Assembly: GCA_963723765.1 (NCBI GenBank)
Contig: CAVRSD010000005.1
Location: forward strand, 868,001-932,000
Reading direction: 5' to 3'
Source: DATBAX01 sp963723765
Lineage (GTDB): Bacteria; Acidobacteriota; Terriglobia; Terriglobales; Acidobacteriaceae
Length of the DNA: 64,000 nucleotides
The notes beneath the pieces were generated by a model, which made no database searches, had not been told where the DNA came from, and worked only from the letters and a program-made list of their open reading frames with translations. Below, piece by piece: positions 27,023 to 35,161 of the stretch (its first letter is position 1; every line of letters starts with the position of its first letter). Made by a program: the position numbers and the translations under genes.

Positions 27023-27764
27023 TTACTTCAGGTCCAGCAATCTCTGTTTCGCGATCTCATAGGCCGGCGACGGATTTGTCGGCGATGAGGGATTGTCTTT
27101 CTCTATTTGCTCGTAGAGCTGCTTGGCATCGACGGGTTGTCCGTTGTCTTTGTAGGTCTCGCCCAATTCCAGTTGCGCGGTAACTTTACTGACGCTCGAA
27201 GTGGGTTTGTCGATCAGCTTTTTGTAGATCGCAATGGCATCCTTGGGACGATTCGTATTGCGATAAACCGAGGCCAAAGCAAAATTCCCCAGCGCGGCAA
27301 GATCGTCGTTGCTTACCTGGGAAACCGCCTTCAGTTGGGTCTCAGCGGCGGCATTGTCGCCCAGCGTTTCCGCTGTCAGCGCCACAAAATAGCGCGCAAA
27401 GTCGGCGGACTTGGTGTGGGGATACGTGTCCACCACAGCCTGAAATTGCTTGTGGGCTTCGGTAGCGCGTTCCTTCGAGGAAGCGAAGCTGGGATACTCC
27501 GGCTGCGGCGGCATGCCCGCCGGGCCGAATTGGCGTCTCAAGCGTACGCGTAGCCTAGCCCAACTCGGCACTGGCTTTCTGGTCCTGCTGGTTCGTGAAA
27601 TACCAGATTCCAAGCGCCGCAGCCGCCACTACCAGAACGACAATCGCGCCGGTGATGACTTTGCTCTTGTGCTCGACTGACCAGTGGGCGGTTGCCTCGG
27701 CGGCATCGATGGTGACTCGGCTGAAGCGGTCTTCTTTAAGTTGATGACGGGTTTGTGCGCGCAC
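27023..27764 (-). pseudogene. YfgM/TPR-like membrane-anchored protein, interrupted by a stop and a frameshift
   Basis: Two frames form one gene. The first (27764-27555, GTG start after AGAAGGGAA) encodes a cytosolic head with EDRFSRVTIDAAEATAHW and a membrane helix VITGAIVVLVVAAAALGIWY, ending at TAG in ASAELG. In the same frame after the TAG the sequence continues ATRTLETPIRP, as expected. The frame then shifts in a GC run at 27515-27525 to AGMPPQPEYPSFASSKERAT and a run of TPR-like helices to 27023. The order (cytosolic tail, one helix, periplasmic TPRs) matches YfgM-like ancillary chaperones of the Sec translocon. Two separate lesions are needed, so this is either a decayed gene or a badly assembled spot. 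Confidence 0.8.
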
Positions 27765-27846
27765 GAACTTCCCTTCTAACTTCGACGGTGGGCTGGCAAA
27801 CTCTCAGTTTAACAGGGGTAAATTGGCAGCGTCAAAGAGCGGGAGG

Positions 27847-27924
27847 TGGGCTCTAGGCTTTAGGCGCTAGGATTGCGACCTCATAAGACCAAGACCTCGA
27901 GCCTAAAGCCCGGAGCCTAAAGCC
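27847..27924. repeat. Inverted-repeat element, family 2, copy B
   Basis: GGCTCTAGGCTTTAGGCGCT at the left faces CCTAAAGCCCGGAGCCTAAA at the right. It is the same type as the elements at 8023, 44259 and 63760 and sits between the TPR gene and the permease gene. Confidence 0.7.
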
Positions 27925-27927
27925 TAA

Positions 27928-29041
27928 TTACTCATACGCCAGCGCATCAATCGGGTCTTTCTGCGCTGCTTTGAATGCGGGATAAAGTGCGCCCGCAATC
28001 GCGCTTACCAGGGCGATCCCTCCGGCGTTCACCACCCAGCCCCAAACCGGCTTAAGTGGCAGCGTCGGCAGCTTGTATCCAATAATGGCACTGGCAGCCA
28101 GGCTGAATCCGATTCCGACAATGATACCTGCGACGGCCAGCAAAGCGGTCTCGCGCAAAACCACATTCACCACATAAAACTTCGAAGCGCCAATGGATTT
28201 CAATATCCCGATCTCGCGCGTGCGTTCCATGACCGCCGTATACATGGCTTGAAAGATCACCAGATATCCCAATAATCACCGCGATGCTAATCACCACGTT
28301 GATGAAGATGGCCAGCGCGGGAATGCTGCTGGGGGTCATCATCGAGAGATAATCGCGCATCGATTGCACGATGTATTGCTGCATTCCGGGGACAGCTTTT
28401 ACCTCATTGACCACTTCGTCGGCGTCATTGGGACTCTCGAGCTTCACATAAAATGCGGAAGCTTTGCCTTCGGCGCCGATCAGGTCCTGCAGGGTAGTAA
28501 TTGGCAAGAACTTGCGCGCGCCCTTCCCGTGTTCCACGATGCCTGCGACCCTGAAACTATGATTCAGTATCTGGATGGTGTCCCCGACTTTGGTGTGCTT
28601 CGACTGCGCGTAGATGTCGTCCACGAGTACATCGTCCGGACCCTGGTAAGGGCCGCCGCGCAGGTAGCGAAAAGGGCCGCCAAGGGACTCATAACTCTTC
28701 AAATCAATTCCGTAGAGCACTTCCGGAGCACCTCCGGTGCCGGAGGAAAGCTGCATCAGTACCGGCGAAACCATAGTGACGTGATCCAGCTTGGCCAGGA
28801 CGTCCGCGACTTTAATGGGAGCCGGCGCCCCCGTCATTCCGATAATGTTGGAAGAGCCGGGAGGCAGCACAATGACGTCGGCGCCGATGCCTTCCTGCCG
28901 GTTGCGGGAATCGTTCATCATTCCCAGCGACAGCCACACAATCATGAGAATGAGCGTCACTTCGAGGGCAATGGCCACGATGCTGATCAGCGACCGGATC
29001 GGCCGCTGCACCAGGTTGGCGACAATCATTTTGTTCATCAT
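27928..29041 (-). CDS. FtsX-like ABC transporter permease, frameshifted
   Basis: The frame from 29041 encodes an N-terminal helix (SLISIVAIALEVTLILMIVW) and a MacB-like periplasmic domain with LPPGSSNIIGMTGAPAPIKV. It loses sense after VVISIAVIIG. The adjacent frame resumes with YLVIFQAMYTAVMERTREIG and ends KDPIDALAYE at 27928, the canonical FtsX C-terminus. The sequence GGG (27-strand complement CCC at 28268-28270) where GG is expected explains the break as a one-base insertion in a short homopolymer. The intact protein would be about 371 residues. No ATPase gene is adjacent. It probably acts with the lipoprotein gene 47 bases upstream. Confidence 0.85.
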
Positions 29042-29088
29042 TTGGTTATCGAGTCGGCGGTTGTCGATTCGTTATCTTAACCGGAAAA

Positions 29089-30028
29089 CTACTTCTGATT
29101 GGCTGCCTGCATCCTGGGCCCAGCCGTGGAACTGGATTGCGGCCCGTCCAAATGGATCACTTCGGCGCCTGCCGGTTGTTGTAGCACAAATTTGTCATCG
29201 GGAAGCGGTTCGTTCAAGGTCAGCTTCACGATGCTCAGAGTGATCTTGTACTCCTCTTGCGGACGCTTGATTTCTATCAGAGAGGGGAAATTCTGTCCCG
29301 CATATTCCTGATATTTTTGGTAGAGCGTGTCGGTAGCCACATCTCCGTTCTCATCATAGGTGAGCTGGCGATCGGGCAACAGGTCGGTACGACTGAAGAC
29401 GATTTTGCGGGACAGGAACCACCCTGCGCCCTGTTTTCGGACTACATCAATCACGTAGTCATCCTGCTCGAACCAGTGCCCCTTGGCGTCGTTTACCCGC
29501 TCAGTGTCGTTTTCCAGGACCGCGATTTCATTCTGCGGATCAATCGGCTGGAGTAATAAGGAGTTGTAAATCATCTGCGGGCGAAGGTTTTCCAGTGGCT
29601 GCTGCGTGTTGTGGGTCTCGATGTCGTTGCGTCCAATCACAAAGCGGTTCTTAGGCGGGATGGAGAGCTTGAAGTCGCGGCCGTCGCTCACCATGTCAAA
29701 CGCCCGGGTGCGAACGATGGGCAAGAGACCGATCATGCGCAGCATGGCTGGCTTGCGCACCAGCACATACCCGCGTATCTCCTGATATTCGGTGATCTTT
29801 CCCTTTTTGGCCCCTCCGACCGAGGTGTCGATATCGACCGTGGCCTGCATGGATTGGATTTTGGCGGCTTGGGAATTGATGTAAGCCAGCAACTGCGCCT
29901 TGGTCAGTGGACTTGAGTGGTACTGTGCTGACCTGCCGCGCCACCACATGAGAGCGGAAAAGACAGCCGGTCAACGGCAGTATTGAAAAAAACAAAAATA
30001 ATGCCCTGCTCCGGGAGAAAAATGCCAT
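29089..30028 (-). CDS. LolA-like/DUF4292 lipoprotein, frameshifted near the N-terminus
   Basis: The frame from 30028 starts with a lipoprotein signal ending in the lipobox LTGC (Cys22), then RSHVVARQVSTVPLKS. The mature part is in another frame that runs to 29089: SPLTKAQLLAYINSQAAKIQ, then a beta-rich LolA-like fold with GYVLVRKPAMLRMIG and FVIGRNDIETHN. A one-base indel at about 29905-29925 joins them. Such proteins probably bind lipids or lipoproteins at the outer membrane. The FtsX-like permease follows immediately, so a lipid or lipoprotein export pair is plausible. A frame start at 29949 would lack the signal peptide. Confidence 0.8.
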
Positions 30029-30148
30029 GAATGCGAACCGCCCCCTAATTTCGTCGCTTGTTTAGATGAGTATAAGCGACACGAAGGCGCAATCCTATCG
30101 GACTCATTCGATCCCATTGATTCTAAAGGCACCTTCAGCCGCTGGGTT

Positions 30149-31141
30149 TTACTTCCCGGCCATGATTCGGCGGTAGGCAGCTACATTGCGGTTGTGTTCT
30201 TCAAGAGTATGGGCGAAACGGTGGTGACCGTTGCCATCGGCGACGAAGTAAAAATAGTCAGTGACGGCGGGATGCATGGCCGCTTCCAGGGAAGTCTTCC
30301 CCGGATTGGCGATGGGGCCCGGTGGCAGTCCGGGATGGGTGTAGGTGTTGTAGGCAGACTTAAATTGCATGTCGGCATGATGCAGCGCGCCGGAATAACT
30401 CCCCTGCAATAACTCCGCATAGATCACGCTGGGATCAGCTTGCAAGGCAACATTTTTCGCGAGGCGATTGTAGTAAACGCTTGCGACCAGCGGACGCTCC
30501 TCTGGGGTTCCGGTTTCCTTTTCGATGATGGAAGCCATGGTCACCGTCTGGTGCATACTCGCTTGTTCTGTCGAAACCAGCCCAATCTCACGAGCGACCT
30601 GACGGAACTGCTTCACCATCGCCGCCGCCATTTCCTGCATGGTCTGGGTGCGGGTGAACTCGTAGGTGTTCGGAAAGAGATATCCCTCCAGCGTTTTCGC
30701 TTCAGGGTCCAAGTCGGCAATCAGAGCAGTGTCCGACGTGGCCACGTTCAGGAAATCCTGGCTTGTCCCGAGTCCGGCATCCTGGATAGCCTGGGCGATG
30801 TCGAACATGGTGAAGCCTTCGGGAATCACTACGGTATGGACGTAAATGTCGCCGCGCACCAAACGTTTATGAATATCGATTGCGTTCGAAGTTTTCTCGA
30901 AGAGGTATTCGCCGGCCTTGAGCGAATGCTTGCGATGAAAATAGTGCCAGAAAATGAAAGCGTCGGCATTACGAATCACGCCTGCAGATTCCAGTTCGTG
31001 CGCAATCCGGCGAGTGGAGTAGCCAGGGTGCAGCAACACGAACTTCTGCCCCTTGGGCGTGACCGGAGAACCCAGCGCCCAAGCCAGCCATCCGCCTGCC
31101 GCAAGCACGGCCAACAGAAACAATGTGAAGAAGGTCCGCAA
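30149..31141 (-). CDS. mltG: Endolytic peptidoglycan transglycosylase MltG
   Basis: The 330-residue protein is anchored by one N-terminal helix (residues 4-24) and has the YceG fold. Motifs include YLFPNTYEF, MASIIEKET with the catalytic Glu at about 213, LQADPSVIYA, SAYNTYTHPGLPPGPIANPG, and the ending YFYFVADGNGHHRF. MltG cuts nascent glycan strands at the inner membrane and sets glycan length. The ruvX homologue, often found beside mltG in other bacteria, lies 1.4 kb away on the same strand but is separated by PhzF and DinB genes on the other strand. The gene is intact, unlike its left-hand neighbours. Confidence 0.95.
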   Translation of the reverse strand: MRTFFTLFLLAVLAAGGWLAWALGSPVTPKGQKFVLLHPGYSTRRIAHELESAGVIRNADAFIFWHYFHRKHSLKAGEYLFEKTSNAIDIHKRLVRGDIYVHTVVIPEGFTMFDIAQAIQDAGLGTSQDFLNVATSDTALIADLDPEAKTLEGYLFPNTYEFTRTQTMQEMAAAMVKQFRQVAREIGLVSTEQASMHQTVTMASIIEKETGTPEERPLVASVYYNRLAKNVALQADPSVIYAELLQGSYSGALHHADMQFKSAYNTYTHPGLPPGPIANPGKTSLEAAMHPAVTDYFYFVADGNGHHRFAHTLEEHNRNVAAYRRIMAGK

Positions 31142-31272
31142 GTTGAAAGTAGTTTAGATGATGAAAGGTAATGGCTGCGCGTCAATGGTCGTTAGTCATT
31201 GGTCACCTACCAACCCTGTGATAACTTTTTGTTCGTATCTTCAGCCTGCTTGATCCGGCAAGAAGTTCCCCT

Positions 31273-32059
31273 ATGCGTACGCCGATATTCCAGATTGACG
31301 CCTTCACCACCCGCCGGTTCGCGGGAAATCCGGCTGCGGTGATGCCGATGGATAGTTTTCCGGAGGACACGGTGATGCAGGCCATTGCCGCCGAGAACAA
31401 TCTGGCCGAGACAGCGTTTCTGGTTCCCGAAGGGGGCGACTATCGCCTGCGCTGGTTCACGCCCACTCGTCGAGGTGCCGCTTTGCGGCCACGCTACGTT
31501 GGCCAGCGCGGCAGTGGTCATGGAGCGGCTGGAACCTGGACGCACCAGGGTGGTTTTTCATTCCAAGAGTGGCCCTCTGACGGTGAAACGGACGGATGCG
31601 GGCTACGTCTTGGACTTCCCCGCGCGCCCTTCTGAACTGGTCTCGACACCACCGGGGCTAGCCGAAGCGCTGCGTGTTGCTCCCATCGAAGTTTTTCGCA
31701 ATGCGTTCAACTATTTGGCTTTGCTAAAGAACGTACAGGTCTTGCGTGGGCTTGCTCCTGATATGGCTGCGATAGCCCGCATGGACCGTCTCGGTGTTAT
31801 TGTGACCGCGCCAGGGGATGAAATCTACGACTTCCTCAGCCGCTACTTCGCCCCAGCCAAGGGCATTCCGGAAGATCCCGTGACCGGCGCTGCACATTGT
31901 ATGCTCGTCCCCTATTGGGCCAAACGGCTCGGCAAAACTGAGTTTCGCGCCTTTCAGGCCTCGCGGCGCGGCGGAGAGATCATTTGCCGGCTGGCCGGCG
32001 ATCGCGTCGAACTGGAAGGCAGTTGCGTTTTCTATCTGGAAGGCGAGGTGGAGATATGA
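31273..32059 (+). CDS. PhzF-family isomerase, frameshifted
   Basis: The first frame encodes FQIDAFTTRRFAGNPAAVMP and NNLAETAFLVPEG, the PhzF start with its conserved Glu. After RLRWFTPT it goes out of register. The next frame picks up VEVPLCGHATLASAAVV and ends after EDPVTGAAHCMLVPYW and EGEVEI at 32059. One extra C near 31471 accounts for the break. PhzF-type proteins are isomerases or epimerase-like enzymes, and most have no known substrate. The stop overlaps the DinB-like gene start (ATGA), indicating an operon. Confidence 0.87.
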
Positions 32060-32532
32060 GCACCACAAAAGATCTAGCGCCACTCTTCCGTCGCGATCTC
32101 ACCCGGCTGAGTCAACAGATCGAGGCTTTTCCGAATGATGAAGCACTCTGGCAGACGATTCCAGGAATAACGAATGCGGCGGGTACTCTGGCGCTCCACA
32201 TCGAAGGCAATCTCCGGGAGTACGTGGGACGCCAGCTTGGGAACCTACCCTACAGGAGAAATCGGGAGCTTGAATTCAGCTTGAAGGGGATATCGAAGTC
32301 TGAACTCGGCACGCGCATAGCGGAGCTGAGACGGTCGATTCCAGATGTTCTCGAAAAGCTTTCTTCGGAGCAGATGGCGGCGGAATATCCAGAAGTGGTT
32401 CTTGGAGTCGCGATTTCTACGCAGCAGTTTCTGTTTTCTCTGTATGGACACCTGAACTGGCATCTCGGCCAAATAGATTATTTGCGACGCGCCTTGACCG
32501 GCGATGGAGCCATCAAGATGGCCGGCCTATAG
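32056..32532 (+). CDS. DinB-superfamily protein
   Basis: The 158-residue protein is a four-helix DinB/YfiT-like fold. ALHIEGNLREYVG supplies the first metal histidine and HLNWHLGQIDYLRR the other two near the C-terminus. Family members include thiol transferases and proteins of unknown function with a Ni or Zn site. The ATG at 32056 overlaps the PhzF stop, so the two are cotranslated. A longer frame to 31984 lies within the PhzF gene and is rejected. The last 6 bases overlap the end of ruvX on the other strand. Confidence 0.82.
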   Translation: MSTTKDLAPLFRRDLTRLSQQIEAFPNDEALWQTIPGITNAAGTLALHIEGNLREYVGRQLGNLPYRRNRELEFSLKGISKSELGTRIAELRRSIPDVLEKLSSEQMAAEYPEVVLGVAISTQQFLFSLYGHLNWHLGQIDYLRRALTGDGAIKMAGL

Positions 32533-32970
32533 ACCGCTCCCTCGCATGTCCATCCAACTCTGCAGGATCAGGACGGCGGCGAGGCGGTCCACGACTTCCC
32601 CGCGGCGCTTGATGGACATTTCTGAATCCCGGAGAACGCGATTGGCCTGTGCCGAAGTGAGGCGTTCGTCGCACAGATGGACCGGCAACTTGAACTTCTT
32701 GTGTAGTTCTTCGGCGAAGGTCTTCATCTTGTCGGATTGCGTCCCTTCGGCGCCGCTCATCCGCAGGGGGTATCCAACTACAATCTCGGTCACGTTGTAG
32801 TCGCGGATGACCTTCTGGAGCTGCCCAAAATCGAGGCGCTTGTTCTGACGGCGAATCGTGGTGAGCCCCTGGGCGGTGATTCCGAGCAGATCCGAAACCG
32901 CCATGCCAATGGTCTTCGAGCCCACGTCAAGGCCCAAGACTCGGGAAGCAGATGAGTTAGTGGATGACAC
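32527..32970 (-). CDS. ruvX: YqgF/RuvX-family nuclease (pre-16S rRNA processing / Holliday junction resolvase)
   Basis: The 147-residue protein has the RNase H-like YqgF fold. VLGLDVGSKTIGMAVSD gives the first catalytic Asp, VVGYPLRMSG the substrate loop, CDERLTSAQA the second acidic site, and the VVDRLAAVLILQSW helix the last Asp. YqgF matures the 5' end of 16S rRNA and is an essential housekeeping enzyme in several bacteria. It is followed by the DinB gene from the opposite strand with a 6-base overlap, and preceded by carD on the same strand with 22 bases between, so carD and ruvX probably share a transcript. Confidence 0.93.
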   Translation of the reverse strand: MSSTNSSASRVLGLDVGSKTIGMAVSDLLGITAQGLTTIRRQNKRLDFGQLQKVIRDYNVTEIVVGYPLRMSGAEGTQSDKMKTFAEELHKKFKLPVHLCDERLTSAQANRVLRDSEMSIKRRGEVVDRLAAVLILQSWMDMRGSGL

Positions 32971-32992
32971 AGATAGGGATTATAGCCAGCCG

Positions 32993-33526
32993 CTAGGCCT
33001 GAAATTCCGAGGCTTCCGGGAAACGCAGTTTGCTCTTGGCCAGAGCCAGGGAAAGAATCTCTTCGATCTGCGGTTCGTCACAGTTTTTGGCCATCGCCAG
33101 CTCGCTGACCAGTAGGTAGCGGGCACGCTCGAGCATCTTCTTTTCCCGGAATGACAGCGGCTTGGCTTGGTTGAGAACCAGCAGTCCTTTGAGAACTGCG
33201 GCCACATCGATCAAGGAGCCGGTACGCATCCGCTCGGAGTTTTCCTTGAAGCGGTATTTCCAGTCGGCGTTGTTGTCACACTCGCCATCTGTAAGAAAAT
33301 CAACGATTTTTTGGATTTCTCCGTTTTTAACCACCCGCCGCAAGCCGACCGCTCCCACATTATGGAACGGCACCATGACTTTCAGGCTGCTGGAATGGAT
33401 TTTCAGGAGGTAGAACTGTTCTACAGTCGCGCCAAAAGTGCGGCTGCTGATTTGTTCAATGACTCCGACCCCATGATTGGGGTACACAACCTTATCGCCT
33501 ATGTGGAAATTGTCACTACTTAGCAT
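32993..33526 (-). CDS. carD: CarD-family transcriptional regulator
   Basis: The 177-residue protein has the N-terminal CarD/TRCF RNA-polymerase-interaction domain (FHIGDKVVYPNHGVGVIEQI) and a C-terminal helical DNA-binding domain (ENSERMRTGSLIDVAAVLKG, then LSFREKKMLERARYLLVSEL). CarD binds the RNA polymerase beta subunit and stabilises open complexes, particularly at rRNA promoters. The C-terminal Trp that wedges into DNA in mycobacteria appears to be supplied by DWKYRFKEN. It is probably coexpressed with ruvX. Confidence 0.92.
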   Translation of the reverse strand: MLSSDNFHIGDKVVYPNHGVGVIEQISSRTFGATVEQFYLLKIHSSSLKVMVPFHNVGAVGLRRVVKNGEIQKIVDFLTDGECDNNADWKYRFKENSERMRTGSLIDVAAVLKGLLVLNQAKPLSFREKKMLERARYLLVSELAMAKNCDEPQIEEILSLALAKSKLRFPEASEFQA

Positions 33527-33932
33527 GTGAACCGCCTACGGAGCGCAGGGGACAGAGGAACAAGACTTGACCAGTCTATCCCAACCTGGAACGAAAGGCA
33601 ATTTGGAACGGTAAGGTTGCAGATTCAGGGCTAGCTCTCGCTCAAGAGAGTAAGGCCGCACGGCTATCTACATTATTTTCAGCAAGATAGATGTCGTCAG
33701 CGCAATTTCCATGGATAAGCTATGACGGTAACGATACCGAAATGCTGAGGAGGCGTCCAAATTCTCACCAATTTTGTCATTCCGAGCGCCGGTTCTTAGC
33801 GCGAGGAATCTGCTTGACGCTTCCGGCCAACAGCAGATTCCTCGTCTTCGATGCGCTCAATCGTCGGACTGACAAGGACCTAGAGACGCCTGCACACCTG
33901 ACGCCCGATACCTGTCACCCTCGTTGTAGGTT
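33527..33932. other. Noncoding divergent region with a repeat
   Basis: This 400-base region separates divergent carD and greA. It contains a family 3-like element starting GTCATTCCGAGCGCCGG at 33776, with a perfect 12-base inverted pair GAGGAATCTGCT (33803-33814) and AGCAGATTCCTC (33832-33843). Short frames here are not convincing. Confidence 0.5.
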
Positions 33933-33938
33933 TATAAT
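33933..33938 (+). promoter_or_regulatory. TATAAT -10 box for greA
   Basis: A perfect TATAAT lies 12 bases before the greA ATG, so the 5' leader would be only about 4-6 bases. A -35 element is not clear. The transcript may be almost leaderless. Confidence 0.5.
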
Positions 33939-33949
33939 CGCCGAACGCA

Positions 33950-34429
33950 ATGACTGAACAAATCAAGAGGAAGCTGCAGGAAGAGATGAACGCGCTCGAA
34001 CATGAGCTCGTCCACGAGCTTCCCAAGGAAATTAAGAAGGCCGCCGCCCTGGGCGATCTCAGCGAGAACGCTGAGTACCACATGGCCAAACAGCGCCAGG
34101 AGTTTGTGAAAGCGCGACTTCGGCAATTGGGCGCTCGCATGGCCGACCTCGCTCTTATCAACATGGACAACATCCCGAAAGACCGGGTTGGCCTGGGATC
34201 GACCGTCAAGGTTTTCGACAATACCAAGAACGCGGAAGTGGAATACAAGCTGGTGACCAGCGAAGAGTCAGATGTGGCGGCCGGCAAAATTTCCACCAGC
34301 TCTCCCATCGGCCGCGCACTGCTGAATAAGAAAGTCGGCGATACTGCCACCTTCGTCACTCCCAATGGCGCGCGTGAAATGGAAATATTGAAACTAGCGA
34401 CCATCCACGACCAGGCCCCCGCGAAATGA
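33950..34429 (+). CDS. greA: Transcription elongation factor GreA
   Basis: The 159-residue protein has the N-terminal coiled coil with the acidic tip GDLSENAEYH and the C-terminal FKBP-like domain with GSTVKVFD and SPIGRALLNKKVGD. GreA enters the RNA polymerase secondary channel and triggers cleavage of backtracked RNA. The stop overlaps the start of the next gene (ATGA at 34426-34429), indicating coupling to a phospholipid enzyme. No strong ribosome site is visible, in line with a very short leader. Confidence 0.94.
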   Translation: MTEQIKRKLQEEMNALEHELVHELPKEIKKAAALGDLSENAEYHMAKQRQEFVKARLRQLGARMADLALINMDNIPKDRVGLGSTVKVFDNTKNAEVEYKLVTSEESDVAAGKISTSSPIGRALLNKKVGDTATFVTPNGAREMEILKLATIHDQAPAK

Positions 34430-35067
34430 GCATGACCTGGACAAGCGTATTCGGGCGCGCCTGCGGAGTATTGCTCGATACCATCGTGCGCTGGCTTGCC
34501 CTGTCTCGAATTAATCCCAACGTACTCACGTTCATGGGGCTGGTGGTCAATACCATTGCGGCTTTTCTGTTCGGTTATGCCAATGGCAACAATCAGGCCC
34601 GCATGTTTTTCTATGCCGGGCTGGTCATTATTGGGTCGGGGTTTTTCGATTTGGTGGATGGAGCTGTGGCCCGCGCCAGCAATAAAGTCACGCGATTCGG
34701 CGGCTTTTTCGACTCGGTGATCGATCGCTATAGCGATGCATCCCAGTTCTTCGGACTTTTGGTGTTTTATGCCCGCGGCGATCGTTTCTTTTATGTGGTG
34801 CTCACGGCTTTCGTCATGATCAGCGCGATCATGGTCAGCTACACTCGCGCCCGCGCCGAATCGCTCATCGGATCTTGCCGGGTGGGTTTTATGGAGCGCC
34901 CCGAGCGCCTGGTGCTGGTCATCATTGGGGCACTCTTCAATCGAATGGGGCCTGTGCTGTGGGTGATCGCAGTCTTCTCCACCATCACCGTGATTCACCG
35001 CATGCGCTACACCTGGACACGTACTGAACTTGTGGATAGAGCAGCCAGACCCAGTCACGCCGCGTAA
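34426..35067 (+). CDS. CDP-alcohol phosphatidyltransferase
   Basis: The 213-residue membrane protein carries the CDP-alcohol transferase motif: DLVDGAVARASNKVTRFGGFFDSVIDRYSD spans the D-G-x2-A-R-x8-G-x3-D-x3-D pattern. It has about five further membrane helices. The alcohol acceptor may be glycerol phosphate, inositol phosphate or another polyol; residues RARAESL and GFMERPER resemble phosphatidylinositol-phosphate-synthase-type members. It is distinct from the pgsA at 12.2 kb. It starts within the greA stop codon and is presumably cotranscribed. Confidence 0.85.
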   Translation: MSMTWTSVFGRACGVLLDTIVRWLALSRINPNVLTFMGLVVNTIAAFLFGYANGNNQARMFFYAGLVIIGSGFFDLVDGAVARASNKVTRFGGFFDSVIDRYSDASQFFGLLVFYARGDRFFYVVLTAFVMISAIMVSYTRARAESLIGSCRVGFMERPERLVLVIIGALFNRMGPVLWVIAVFSTITVIHRMRYTWTRTELVDRAARPSHAA

Positions 35068-35161
35068 TCAGCCCACCACCTTCCACGAGATCATACCGAC
35101 AAATTCCGCTTCCAGCCAGGTCTGTAACGATTTATAGTCTCCGGGTTATCTGGCGACCCTG

